The notes under the pieces are model-generated. The model made no database searches. It was given only the letters and a program-made list of their open reading frames with translations, and had not been told where the DNA came from. A stretch of DNA of 64,000 nucleotides from Hermatobates lingyangjiaoensis (Eukaryota > Arthropoda > Insecta > Hemiptera > Hermatobatidae): contig JAPFBL010000320.1 of assembly GCA_026182355.1 (NCBI GenBank), positions 334,501 through 398,500 on the forward strand, given 5' to 3'. The first letter of the stretch is position 1. Each line of letters opens with the position of its first letter. The position numbers and the translations under genes are program-made. This document shows positions 44,395 through 54,721 of the stretch, piece after piece.

Positions 44395-44965
44395 CTAACT
44401 TAATAGAATAAATCAGCCTGTATACTAGCGAAATAAATGCTACTGATGAGTTTTTAGATATAATCAAGGGAATCAAATCAAAAGGAACAATATATCTTTA
44501 GACTTAGAGACATTATTTACAAATGTTTCAGTTAAAGAAACTATATGTAATTACTTCTATTTTAACAGTAATGTACCACCAGTCATAAAAAAAGACGAGT
44601 TGAATAAGTTATAAGCATGCTTAATGAAAAACCCGTTTACCCAGATTAAAGGATTAATTTACGTAAAAATAGATGGAGTTGCTGTGGGTTCACTTTTGCC
44701 TACTATTACGTCTGTCACCTAAAAAAAAAATAAGATACCGAACAAAAGAGATGATTTCAAAACCTACCATCTACTGCCGATATGCAAGACGACTGTCTTG
44801 TTATATCAAGAGACACAAACCAAATGGATGAACTCAGAAATGCATTTGGAGAAGACGTATGTTTGAAGTTTACAATAGAAAAAGCAATAGACATCAAAAT
44901 CAACTTTTTTGTTGTCAGTATTAAAGAACGAGTTCCATAAAAAAAATCTCGAATGCTTTTATCGA
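44395..44965 (+). pseudogene. PLE reverse transcriptase remnant, copy 2
   Basis: Same remnant as 36430-37000, here with PPVIKKDELNKL intact in frame and IYVKIDGVAVGS. The 1-nt insertion inside YADD and the stop after TIYL are shared, so the element was dead before the segment duplicated. Confidence 0.75.
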
Positions 44966-45269
44966 CTTTAATTTTACCAGCCTTACCTGATAAAAAAAAA
45001 TCTAAACTTAAGGATTTAAGAAAGGCTTGAATATATCCTGCCACCTCAATACCCTCAACGTCACGAATATGGTGCAATTAAAGCCTTCATATACAAAACA
45101 TACAAGATCGCATCAAACTAGAAAATAATGAACTGAAATATTAATAGAACAAAAGAAGAGTTTGTTAGTTACGGTTTTGTTGTTGAAGCCTATCCACTAG
45201 CTGGTGATTACGTCAGCCGTTTACCTGTTTTTTGTTTGATCGCTGATTCTACAGATTCTAGATTTAAAT

Positions 45270-45489
45270 CTTAAATTTTGCCTAACTCAAGTGCATTTCG
45301 AGTAGGGATCTTAAACGGATACCAGACATCGTACAGACTCGGGACCGACGTCTTTAAGTCCTCTCCGAGGGACGACGTACTCAGATTTATTCACCTCCCA
45401 CGAGAATAAATCGAGGACCAGATGGGGATCAAACCCCGGACCTTCAGCTCAGAGGTAAGTACGTTAACCACTGAGATAACCTGGCCCCT
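45270..45489 (-). mobile_element. SINE, diverged and 3'-truncated
   Basis: tRNA-like head GGGGCCAGGTTATCTCAGTGG and GGTTTGATCC, then the central domain. The (AACCT)n tail is absent. The left part (45185-45270) resembles, inverted, the SINE 3' region at 61260-61310. Confidence 0.75.
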
Positions 45490-45788
45490 TAATACGGTTA
45501 CTCTAATGAAAACTTTTATCGCATTTTGAAAGAAAACCTTCATTTTAAAAAAATGAGAAACAAATTAATGAGGATAGAGGAACAATAGGTAATAGTTTAT
45601 TACAAGAAACAATATTTAAAGCAAACACAAACTTGATGAAATGATATTAAAGTACATTGTAATAAGTTATGTCGAGTATAAAAACATAAATGAAAAAGTA
45701 ACACTGGTATCTTACTATAAAGCCAACCTATGTGTAGCCCCCACTGTCCCCACTTCGCTTATATAAACAAGAAGAAATATATTTCACT
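45490..45788. other. AT-rich spacer, no gene seen
   Basis: Nothing supported. Confidence 0.5.
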
Positions 45789-45796
45789 GTGTAAAC

Positions 45797-46104
45797 CAGT
45801 GGTTCTTAACCTGGGTTCAATGTGTCGGTCTCAAGAGTTCGTCGGAGCCTCCGCCACGGAGATCAACAGCATTGATTTCAATGTATCTGACTTGTTGTGA
45901 GTTCACTCATTGTGTTGGTTTTGTTCTTTGAACTAGGAGTAATATTCATGAAGATTCATTTTGTGTACGAGTAAAAAAAAAACATACATCTATGACTTGA
46001 ATTTGAAAAAAAAATCATATTTTATTTTTCACTAAAAAAGAGTTCGGTGAATACTCATATGAAACTGGTGGGGTTCGGTACTTCCACCAGGTTAAGAACC
46101 ACTA
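45797..46104. mobile_element. Non-autonomous hAT transposon
   Basis: Left end CAGTGGTTCTTAACCTGG and right end (minus) TAGTGGTTCTTAACCTGG are 17/18 inverted repeats. TSD is GTGTAAAC against GTGTAGAC (7 of 8). Length 308 bp, no ORF. Confidence 0.88.
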
Positions 46105-46324
46105 GTGTAGACAAAACAACGACAGTATTATTTCGCAAAATTGAGAACGTAGTTTAAAAAAAAAGGCATCAACCAAGTTTGGTATTATTTTCAATAATGT
46201 ATGTCTTAATGAATGGCTGTTACCAAAATTTACAAATACGTATATATATTTCATTAAAGTGAATGCCGAGACTACAGTTCACTTTCATATGTTTAATAAT
46301 GAAATAAATAAATATATATATATA

Positions 46325-46500
46325 TACATCATGATTTGTTTTCTTGACCCAATATTTATATGATGTAATTTTTTTGAGGTTTGAGGTCCAATGATTAAAA
46401 TTAGTCCTTTTGCCGACGTTTCGACATATATTTATGTCATCTTCAGGGCTACAACATGATTGTTTTACAATTAGCACTAGTAGTAGTAGTAGTAGTAGTA
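46325..46500 (-). mobile_element. Single-arm PLE pLTR, CG family I
   Basis: Same sequence as the arms of the inverted repeat 57620-58450, ending in (TAG)n at 46478-46500. Confidence 0.75.
46412..46449 (-). ncRNA. Hammerhead motif (CG type), intact
   Basis: GCC, CUGAAGA, extra U, GACAUA/UAUGUC stem II, GAAA, CG, UC, GGC. Core intact and stem I perfect over 3 bp. Identical in layout to 57703-57740 and 58355-58392. Confidence 0.8.
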
Positions 46501-46712
46501 GGTAATATTATTAAGTTATTTATAATATTATATTCTTTCATTAATGCTATTTTATGTTGGATAAAATAAATGGAATATTCCAATTGACAGGTTTTGTTTG
46601 TTTTAAATATGCTTGGTTCTGTATATACCTTGACCTGATGTTTTAAATGAATTGAATAAATTAATTTTTTTACTTTTAAACGTTTCTTTTGTTTTATTAA
46701 TTATATTTATGG

Positions 46713-46713
<1 letters not shown>

Positions 46714-46738
<25 letters not shown>
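46714..46738. repeat. (TA)n microsatellite
   Basis: Borders the PLE 3' end that follows. Confidence 0.95.
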
Positions 46739-46743
<5 letters not shown>

Positions 46744-46774
46744 GAATTTAAAAAAACACATAGAAAGGAAATCA

Positions 46775-46820
46775 CTGAACTCACTACTATATTTCGATGT
46801 CCTCGTCTTCAGGAAAAGAA
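46775..46820 (-). ncRNA. Hammerhead-like motif (UA type) in PLE 3' end
   Basis: CUGAAGA, extra C, GA..UC reduced stem II, GAAA, UA, UA, GUAG. The core boxes are intact. Stem I and stem II are weak. Confidence 0.6.
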
Positions 46821-47013
46821 GTAAATCTCTCCAAAGGCTGATAACGACTGACTTGGCGTTCGAACTGAAGCACTCAAACAGGGTAGCCAACTTTCGGAGG
46901 AAAGGTAGACAGGGAAGATAAAGGATGCAAGCCAAATAAAAATTAAAAAATGAAAACATTTAACTAAAATAAAATTTAAAGCTGATAACAACTAAAAAAT
47001 AAGAGAAAAAAAA

Positions 47014-47313
47014 TCAACGATTGAGGTTAATCCCAGGAGCCGATCTACCGCCCAGAAGACTAATAAGTGCTTCTTCTGAAGCTCTCAGAGTAACTTTCGA
47101 ATTAGTCTGATCAATCTGCCTCAGGACCTGTACACGGAAACAGTCATTAAAACTGAGTCCGTGAGAGCTGGCATGAGTAGCAACGGGAAGGTCACTGCGT
47201 TTGCCAACGGATGACCTGTGATTATTCATACGCAGGCTTAGCTTGGTGGAAGCCAAACCCACATAAAAAGAATCACACTGGGTGCAATCCAAATATATAT
47301 ATATATATTTCAC
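47014..47313 (-). pseudogene. PLE GIY-YIG endonuclease domain (C-terminal fragment)
   Basis: About 90 meaningful residues. They read YLDCTQCDSFYVGLASTKLS (positions of the GIY/YIG strands, with a CxxC just before YVG), then LRMNNHRSS (conserved R and H), a central HASSHGLSF stretch, VQVLRQ, SEEALISLL (catalytic glutamate) and PGINLNR (terminal asparagine). This order is the C-terminal nuclease of endonuclease-bearing Penelope-like elements, which nicks target DNA for reverse-transcriptase priming. No internal stop is seen, but the RT domain is gone and the first residues are (TA)n translation. Among the most convincing protein remnants in the window. Confidence 0.8.
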
Positions 47314-47314
47314 T

Positions 47315-47490
47315 TAATTAAACGAAACACGATCCAAACTGGACACAATACGAGTTCAAAATTCAAGAAGAGTAACACACAGAGTAAGGAAACACACTTA
47401 CAGACTCAAATTTTCGGGGGTAATCCGTCTTCAGGAGAAAAGAGCAAGGGAGACCAAGCACGTTGTAGACGCAAAGGCAATTAACGGGTT
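47315..47490 (-). mobile_element. Single-arm PLE pLTR, AU family D
   Basis: Minus motif 47404-47438: CUGAAGA, C, GG..CC stem II, GAAA, AU, UU, GAG. Both ends meet (TA)n. Confidence 0.7.
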
Positions 47491-48365
47491 ATATATATAT
47501 ATCTTGATTCATGTTATGAATACTATAACAAGTACTTGGACCATATAAGAATCTTTGTTTTCATGGCTTAATAACAAGAAACAGCAATAAAAGTTCTTCC
47601 TGTCAATCAGATTCAGTTAATGTATATTATTAAATGTTGCTATAATTTCTTAACACTGAGTGACATAATAGGTCACTATTCTTAAATAAATATTTAAGAA
47701 TTAGTTGAAATATTTGATTATATTAATATATTGGTACATCTGGATTTACTAAATATATTTATAAAAAAAATTTAAAAAACAAAATGTAGTTTGTTTTATA
47801 TTTATTTGTTAGTAAAACATTGATCTTAATTGGAGAGTAAATACAAATTACTTTAGTTAGGAAGACAATTTGGATGGCTGAATGTAAACGTCTAACTAGT
47901 TTGGCACGTTGACAATTATATTTGGTTGGCGTTAAATTGGATTTGTTAGCAGCAAAACAGACTTGTGACATCGAGATTAAACAGAATGCCATTAGTATGC
48001 CAATACTGTAGAAATATTTAGCAGGTCTTCTGTAATGAATAATACATGATTATATAATCAGGAGAGAGGCAATCTTAGGGTAGAGTTTAACTCTTGCTTC
48101 AAAGACCTTTGATAGTATGTTGATATCCTTTATTGACCTTAAGGTACAAATCATGTCATTATTCAAGTAACAATCAAAACAATTGTTTTAAAATATTAAT
48201 TACTTAAAAAAAACTACTCATTAACCAATATGCTATATGTTTGCATTATATCTTTTTACATAACTATAAAGTAAAGTATAGTGATGGTGAAAAAATTCGA
48301 TCTCGAGTTTTGACGGAAATACATGTTTTGATGTACCAGAAGTCTTTTATGAAGTTTTTTCGATG
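47491..48365. other. AT-rich spacer, no gene seen
   Basis: Short duplicates of 47690-47745 and 47800-47850 recur at 50600-50760. Otherwise nothing supported. Confidence 0.5.
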
Positions 48366-48366
48366 A

Positions 48367-48369
<3 letters not shown>

Positions 48370-48397
<28 letters not shown>

Positions 48398-48428
48398 TGT
48401 TGTGTGTGGTTCCCCCCCCCCCCCCCCA
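48370..48428. repeat. (TG)n followed by a C-run of about 15
   Basis: Simple repeat with a long homopolymer C run (48413-48427) unusual for this AT-rich window. Confidence 0.95.
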
Positions 48429-48733
48429 CGGGCAGTACCCCTGCCATGGGGGAATTTATTTAAATAACAGCATGTTCCACAAAATGTACTACATGCAATT
48501 TTCTTCTTATGGCTATACAGTCTTACTTCTGTGCTTAATTCTAAATTTATTTTATAAAGTTGTAAATTTAAATTATATTTTACATAGTCTACATTGTCAG
48601 TTTTCACAACATTAAAATTTTCTATTTACAATAGGTATGTTATTTTAAAGATTTAACCTACGCTACATTTTTTGATTTACATCTTATAGCTATATTATTT
48701 TTATCACTTAAATATTTTACTTATTTCTAAGAG

Positions 48734-48925
48734 TTACTCTATACATTTAAATATGTTTGAAATATACTCTACAAAGTTAACATAATATTCTCTTTCTATC
48801 AGTTTATGTTTTGGTGGTGGCCATGTGTCACCCTTCGCCACTACTTCTCGTATTAAAGCTGTTCTGGCAGGATACAAGCTCAGGCAGTCCCATAGCAGAT
48901 GGTCTACAGTTTGTGGAGTTGTATT
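48734..48925 (-). pseudogene. LINE C-terminal zinc-knuckle-like tail
   Basis: Minus frame reads PQTVDHLLWDCLSLYPAR followed by a basic, helical end and a stop at 48734. The H..WxC plus R pattern is the tail after the RT/RNase H of several non-LTR retrotransposon clades. Upstream it is cut by a (CA)n tract (48935-48979). Clade not determined. Confidence 0.6.
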
Positions 48926-48932
48926 GTCTGTC

Positions 48933-48934
<2 letters not shown>

Positions 48935-48979
<45 letters not shown>
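48935..48979. repeat. (TG)n microsatellite
   Basis: About 20 TG units with TCTG at the left edge. Confidence 0.95.
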
Positions 48980-49027
48980 TGCGTGGGTGGGTGGGTGAGT
49001 ATGTATCCATAGTTTGTGGTCACGCAA

Positions 49028-49795
49028 CGGTCCAGAATCATTGATGGATCAAGTTGATTTTTACCAAAAAAAATAGGCCTCATAGTGTAGATGAGCCCTA
49101 CTGTATGGGAGCAATTATAGATGACGGCAAAGTCACTTTTTTTGCCAAAAACCTGTTTTTAAACTACATTTGTATTCTCCTAAACTACTAACTCAAGAAT
49201 TTTGAAATTTTAGCATTATCTACAAATGCAATAAACGAAAATTATATTAAGATTTTTAAAACAACAGCAAATATATTTTTTGTTCAATAAAATGTAAAAA
49301 TTTTTACTTATAATGCAATCTGAATGCTTGTGAGAGCGATACAAGCCATACCGTTTGACCGATCAAAATAAAACTATACCTAAAAATAGATCATTCTATG
49401 GAGGATGAATTGTGATAATTACACATTTATAAATATTCTTTATGTTTGCATTATGTCTTTTTTGCTATCTTACTGTTATTGACTACTGAGTACTTAGATG
49501 CCAAGAATGCTTGCGAATTGTTTTGAACTCTCCAGCTGACGAAAATCAATTACTTGCGTGTAACCTCATTATAATTTACAACTGAAACAACATTATGAGG
49601 CTAACAGTTTGTACGTTTTGTTTGAAAGTGCTAATTACAAATGCATGAATTTTGATGAAGAATAACAAGTCTTTTGGTGGTAGTCTTCAAATATGGAGTA
49701 AGAACTCCAGCTAGAATTGATAATAAACAGGTCATGCATAGAGTGTCACAGGTGTTTTTAAGCTGCTAGTATCTGGTACTAGTATGAATAAGCTA
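49028..49795. other. AT-rich spacer, no gene seen
   Basis: Nothing supported. A tandem GCTACTAGTATCTGGTAC duplication occurs at 49761-49810. Confidence 0.5.
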
Positions 49796-49799
49796 CTAG

Positions 49800-50380
49800 T
49801 ATCTGGTACAGTAAGCAAGCAAGCAAGTTCAGTGACTCCCCGGCTGGGGCGACATCTAGCAGTCCCGAGCTCTTAATGAGCTCTCATCTCCTTCTTTGTT
49901 AGTTATTGATGAATTGTTTCAATCATTCTATTCTCCTTTATTAACTATATATATCTATGTCACATTATATTGAGATTTATAAGCATCAAGCTATTAATCA
50001 GTTGGCTGTCACTCTCGTTGTTTCTGTTGTACTGGAGGAGACAGAGATTGTCTATATATTCAACTAATCCTACTGAGGGTAATTCTTTTCGTAATTGTTT
50101 ATTTGTAAGATACCTCGGAGCACCTGTCACCAGTCTGAAGGTCTTATTCTGCATAGCAGCAAGTTTCTTTAAAGTGGCTTTATCGAGATACTGGATCCAT
50201 GAGGAACATCCATAAGTTAGTATAGGTCTGATCAGGACGTTGTACAGCAGTACTTTTGTTCTAAGCGAATTTCTAGATTTATATTTATAATATGACAGAT
50301 CCTACTCCGTACAGCATGCACGTTTCCTAGAATGCTGTTAATATGTGTTTTGAAATGGAGTCGTCTAGTATCTGGTACGT
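49800..50380 (-). pseudogene. Jockey-like LINE: RT thumb to 3' tail
   Basis: Minus strand from about 50370: RLHFKTHINSILGN, then (frame broken) KVLLYNVLIRPILTYGCSSW, YLDKATLKKLAAMQNKTFRL, GAPRYLTNKQLRKELPSVG and a stop near 49960. The L.RP.LTYG.(S/P).W and QNK.(L/F)R motifs are standard in the RT thumb of Jockey/I-type LINEs. The 3' UTR has a GAGCTC..GAGCTC hairpin and ends in a (TTGC)n tail at 49808-49828. 5'-truncated. Confidence 0.75.
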
Positions 50381-50924
50381 CAACATGATATATTATATAC
50401 TTTGTATTAATGAATAGTTCAACATTCTTTAACTCATCAGAAATATCTAAGTAAATAGTAATGCTAGAACCGAGAAAATTTCTTTTAGCAGTGAAATGTA
50501 CCTCAGAAGAACGTTTACGAGTGTAATATGAATAACTTCAAATTAAAATGATATCAAAATAAGTGACTTTAGTATAAAACATGTTTAAAAAAGTTTATTC
50601 ATAAATATTTAAAAATTAGTTGAAATATTTGATTATATTAATGTATTGGTACATTTGGCTTTACTACGTAGATATAACTAGTTAATAAATATAGTTGGTT
50701 TTATATTTATTTGTTGGTAAATCATTGATCTTAATTGGAGAGTAAATACAAAAGTCATGCTCAACCTTAGCGTGACATCAGTAACGCATATTCATTGTTC
50801 GTTGTCTGTTTTCTAACGCCCCACATATAAGGCTTTCCCCTTTTAGCGCTGATCTACGGGCGGAAATTGTGGCTCATTTCTTATGTGGCACCCATTTTAG
50901 CAATGGGTAATATTATTTTTTTTT

Positions 50925-51000
50925 TCCTAACTCAAGTGTATTTAGAGTAGGGACCTTTAACGAGTACCTGAGAAATGGTACAGGTTAAGGGACTGTACTG
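50925..51000 (-). mobile_element. SINE central-domain fragment
   Basis: CCTAACTCAAGTGTATTTAG..GGGACCTTTAACGAGTACCTGA matches the SINE central domain in antisense and breaks off soon after. Confidence 0.65.
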
Positions 51001-51052
51001 AGATGTCAGTAATGAGTTTTTGTTTTTTTTTTTTCAAGTTTTCATCTTCTAG

Positions 51053-51381
51053 GGGGACCAGGCTAGCTCAGTGGGTACGTTCTCACCTCTGAACTGATAG
51101 GACCGGGGTTCAATCCTCACCTGGCCCTCGATTTATTCACGCGAAAGGTGAATAAATCTGAGCACGTCGTCCCTCGGAGAAGGACGTTAAACTGTCGGTC
51201 CCGAGCCTGTACGATGTTAGGTACTCGTTAAAGATCCCTACTCTAAATACATTTAAATTAGGCAAAATTTAGGACTCCCACTGTAGAATCAATCTTCATT
51301 GTGTGGTATCACAAAGGGCCAATGCTCGGCCTACGTGTGTTCCCTTGTGGGACTGCCACTGCAACCTAACCTAACCTAACC
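51053..51381 (+). mobile_element. Full-length tRNA-derived SINE with 13-bp TSD
   Basis: Head with A box TAGCTCAGTGGG (51064-51075) and B box GGTTCAATCC (51107-51116), central domain GGACGTTAAACTGTCGG..CGTTAAAGATCCC, 3' part GTGTGGTATCACAAAGGG, tail (AACCT)n. TSD TTTCATCTTCTAG at 51040-51052 and 51382-51394. 329 bp. LINE-mobilised RNA polymerase III element. The GGACGTTAAA/CGTTAAAGATCCC block recalls central domains shared between invertebrate SINEs (from memory). Confidence 0.92.
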
Positions 51382-51394
51382 TTTCATCTTCTAG

Positions 51395-52180
51395 ACACCT
51401 ACTGTCTCATTCATTGGCTTAATTAAAAATATATACTCATAAATTAAATATTACCAGGAGTAATATTTACTATATTTACCCGGAGTATCATTGGATTAAT
51501 AACATTATCAATGTCTAAAATGGGATAACAATAAAAAATACTGCAAAGTATTTACTCTTCGTTACAGTCTCTCACTCCACAGATAGAGAGATGCATGCAT
51601 ACACTCACACAAACATATAAATTTAATCAATATATAATATAAACATAGCATAGAGTTTCATTAAAGGAATTTCCCTCTAGAAATTCTACTCATTGGGCTG
51701 GAAATAACGAAATCATCTTCTCCCTTTCTCCCAATATCATTTTCTTCTTGTTAGTTCACTTCTTAAAAAAATGTTTCGAAATAATAAAAATATAAATATA
51801 AATGGCTTAATATTTGTACATGAGATGTTAATGATTAGCCCTGACGCAGCGACGTCAAGCGAAAATTATTGTTGATACTTCTGCAACCAAATTATCCATT
51901 ATGTTCACCCTTTTTTTTAAAACCGAACTATAAAATATAAAAAAAAATATTATTTTAGCACTAAACTCGTCATAATACTTAAAATATATTTATGTTGCAA
52001 CATCAAATAAGTCATGCTGAACATTAGTGTGAGATCTGTAATTCATGTTCATTGTTTGTTGTTTGTTTTCTCAAGCCCACACCTATACGGCTTTCGCCTT
52101 TTAGTACTGTTCTATTGGTGGAAATTGTGATTCATTTATTATTTGGCACCTATTTTAGTAATGGGCGAGCCACAACACAT
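51395..52180. other. AT-rich spacer, no gene seen
   Basis: 50760-50910 and 52005-52165 are a diverged repeat pair (GTCATGCTCAACCTTAGCGTG.. and GTCATGCTGAACATTAGTGTG..), each followed by a SINE piece. Confidence 0.5.
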
Positions 52181-52182
52181 TT

Positions 52183-52408
52183 TTCTAACTCAAATATATT
52201 TAGAATAGGGATCTTTAACAAAGTTTAAGGGACCGACACAGTTTAGGTTAGTACAGTCTAAGGGACCGACGGCTTAACGTCCTCTCTGAGGGACAACGCG
52301 CTCAGCTTTATTCAACTCCAGCGTGAATAAATCCAGGGCCAGCTGGGGATCGAACCCCAGACCTACCAGTTCTGAGGCGAGTACGTTAACCACTCAGCTA
52401 ACCTCAAT
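52183..52408 (-). mobile_element. SINE, diverged, tail-less
   Basis: Head GAGGTTAGCTGAGTGG and GGTTCGATCC in minus orientation, central domain with deletions and a duplicated GGGACCGAC segment. Confidence 0.75.
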
Positions 52409-52516
52409 TCACCCCCCAATTCACATTCATTATGCAACTGATCTTTCAGAATTGAATTACTCAAGTAAAACACTGTCCTAAGTTAAGGAAACAGTATCTC
52501 TTTATAACCCTTATAA

Positions 52517-52556
<40 letters not shown>
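52517..52556. repeat. (TA)n microsatellite
   Basis: About 20 TA units at the border of a PLE arm. Confidence 0.95.
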
Positions 52557-52560
<4 letters not shown>

Positions 52561-52680
52561 AATTCAAAACGAAGGAAACACACAGAAAGACACAGACATA
52601 ACTCACATCGATATTTCCACCATCGTCGTCATCAGGAGGTGTGAAGAGCGAAGAGTCCCGCAGGATGGCAGGGCGGTGAC
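52557..52680 (-). mobile_element. Single-arm PLE pLTR, UA family
   Basis: Minus motif 52597-52638: CUC, CUGAUGA, C, weak stem II, GAAA, UA, UC, GAUG. Bounded by (TA)n at both ends. Confidence 0.7.
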
Positions 52681-52739
52681 TATATATATATATATATATG
52701 TATGCATATATATATATCCCTATGTACATATATGTATTT

Positions 52740-53060
52740 ATATATTATTCAATGTACATAAAGAAACAAAGAGAAATTAAAAGCACACACTTACAGTGTC
52801 TAATTTTTGGTTGAACCGTCTTCAGGAGAGATAAGAGAGGGAAATCAAGCGCACTGGTACATAGAGGGTTGGAGACGGGTCTCCAACTGTTGGAGATGGA
52901 TCTCCAACAGTCTCTGTACCAGTGCGTTTGGTTTCCCTCTCTTATCTCTCCTGAAAACGAATCAACCAAAAATTAGAGACTGTAAGTGTGTGCTTTTTAT
53001 TTTATCTATGTTTCTTTATGTACATTGATCTGTATATGTCCATTTCGGATCGTATTTTCA
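52740..53060. mobile_element. Palindromic PLE pLTR, AU family C
   Basis: Arms meet at about 52890 (GGAGACGGGTCTCC centre). Minus motif at 52798-52830 keeps CUGAAGA but has lost part of GAAA. Plus motif at 52940-52985 reads CTGAAAACG. Followed by a GATC-type fragment at 53095-53155. Confidence 0.7.
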
Positions 53061-53094
53061 TCGAAAAAGTGTATATATACATATATAAAAAGGT

Positions 53095-53157
53095 GAATAC
53101 CGCTTGTTACGGTTGAAAGATCTTAGTCTTGTTTTCCCATTTCATATTGTGCATTGA
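53095..53157 (+). mobile_element. GATC-type pLTR fragment, lacks CUGANGA
   Basis: Starts inside stem II (ACCGCTTGTTACGG), then GAAAGATCTTAGTC and the family tail. Confidence 0.7.
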
Positions 53158-53288
53158 TATATATATATATATATATATCCGATATGTTATATCGCTTTAT
53201 AACAGTATCTCTACCCAATCTATACTGATATTTAACAACTATTTTTTTTTCAAGTTTTCATCTTCTGGATACCTATTGTCTTATCGGG

Positions 53289-53400
53289 ACTGCTGAATGT
53301 CGCCCTAATTTGGGAGCCATATAACTTGCTACTGATCGACACCAAGTAATCTGGTGTCACCAATTCAAGTGCGAGCTTGCCCAATCTTGCTTAATATCCA
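53289..53400 (+). mobile_element. LINE 3' tail fragment
   Basis: GGGACTGCTGAATGTCGCCC..ATATAACTTGCT is the sense version of the LINE tail seen in antisense at 27710-27760. It is followed by more tail-like sequence ending CTTGC. Confidence 0.6.
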
Positions 53401-53410
53401 TGATTTAACG

Positions 53411-54216
53411 CAATGATGGCAAACCTATGACACGTGTGTCACTTTTGACACGCAAGCTCATTTTCAGTGACACGAATCTTCAAAGATACAAAATTTCAAA
53501 AATTCAAATATTTGTCTCTCATAACAGCCAAAATTGGTTATTAATAATAACATTATTACTTACAATTCAAAATAGGTTTTTTTGAGAATTTGGTCCAAAA
53601 ATAAATTACTTTTGATAATAAGCCAATGTTTCACCGAAACTTTTTAGTCAAATTCAAGGCTTTTTTTGAAAAATGCCAAACAATTTCCTGCGTAATATCG
53701 GTCTATAATCACGAGTAGTTAATTATTTGAACCAAATCCTCAAAAAATCTATTTTGATTTTAAGAATCAGTGGTCGAGGAGCTATATCAATATTATTACC
53801 TACAAAAATAATTTAATTCTGAAAGCAGTCGTGCATGTGTGCATGTACAAGTAAAATCATATTGCATAACAAATATACATATTAAAAACATTTAAATATA
53901 TTTTGTTTTAATATTGATATTAATATCAAAATATAAAAAAATATATTAATTTAATATAAAAATTTATTACTTGATTTTCTATGTTAAGCGGCAATGAAAT
54001 ATCTGAAACCAGTCTCTGAATGTTTCTTATCAGTGTCATAATTTTGTTTTTTGTATTTTAAATGGTTTTAACAGATAACTAACTTATAAAAATTAAAAAT
54101 GTTCCAATTTTTTTTTTTTAGTCTTTACTTTTATGAAGTATTGATACGCCACGAAAATTATGTTTCGATTTCTTAAAATTTTTGACTCGCCGAACTCAAA
54201 TCGTCCGCCATTACTG
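53411..54216. mobile_element. hAT-like MITE, diverged
   Basis: Left end CAATGATGGCAAACC and right end (minus) CAGTAATGGCGGACG are related inverted termini. The flanking octamers ATTTAACG and ATCAAGCG match at 5 of 8. Inner AT-rich sequence has no ORF. CA(A/G)TG/AATGGC ends with an 8-bp site fit hAT. Confidence 0.55.
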
Positions 54217-54378
54217 ATCAAGCGGAAGCCAAAGTATTCAATACAATTATGGGTGTTTTAGCCATGAAATCATACTTGAGCAATATTCGCATAATTTTGA
54301 AATCTGAATGTGTCCGACGATGTGACTTGACACGTTTAATTTTAAAGAAAACCAAAATAACTGTTTGTTTACAGATTA

Positions 54379-54707
54379 GGTTAGGTTAGGTTAGGTTGCA
54401 GTGGCAGTCCCACAAGGGAACACACGTAGGCCAAGCATTGGCCCTTTGTGAAACCACACAATGAAGATTGATTCTACAGTGGGAGTCCTAAATTTTGCCT
54501 AACTGAAGTGTATTTAGAGTAGGGATCTTTATCGAGTACCTGACATCGTACAGGCTCGGGACCGACGGTTTAACGTCCTTCTCCGAGGGACGACGTGCTC
54601 AGATTTATTCACCTCCCGCGTGAATAAATCGAGGGCTAGGTGAGGATTGAACCCCAGTCCTACCAGTTCAGAGGTGAGCACGTAACCACTGAGCTAGCCT
54701 GGCCCCC
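54379..54707 (-). mobile_element. Full-length tRNA-derived SINE with 14-bp TSD
   Basis: TSD TTGTTTACAGATTA at 54365-54378 and 54708-54721 is exact. Minus strand: head with GCTAGCTCAGTGG and GGTTCAATCC, central domain, tail (AACCT)n. 329 bp, the same length as 51053-51381. Confidence 0.93.
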
Positions 54708-54721
54708 TTGTTTACAGATTA

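Larger units (their letters stand above)
37263..45183. repeat. Tandem segmental duplication, copy 2 (~7.9 kb)
   Basis: Starts GAAGTTCTCTATCCATCCCG (as at 28415) and ends GGTTTTGTTGTT (as at 37240). About 20 bp of novel sequence joins the copies. Relative to copy 1 it lacks about 1.36 kb at 38690-38750 but has gained an HHR element at 41265-41390 and about 250 bp at 43295-43545. Confidence 0.95.
46740..47313 (-). mobile_element. PLE 3' portion: endonuclease tail, 3' UTR, HHR
   Basis: Minus strand from 47313: GIY-YIG-like coding end, stop at 47014, pyrimidine-rich 3' UTR of about 200 nt, hammerhead-like motif, end at (TA)n. 5' truncation also falls in (TA)n. This is the clearest physical link between a PLE protein and the UA-type ribozyme. 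Confidence 0.8.

Noticed and set aside
51064..51116. tRNA gene
   Set aside because: The A and B boxes belong to a SINE head followed by the SINE central domain. No proper acceptor stem or anticodon arm was seen.
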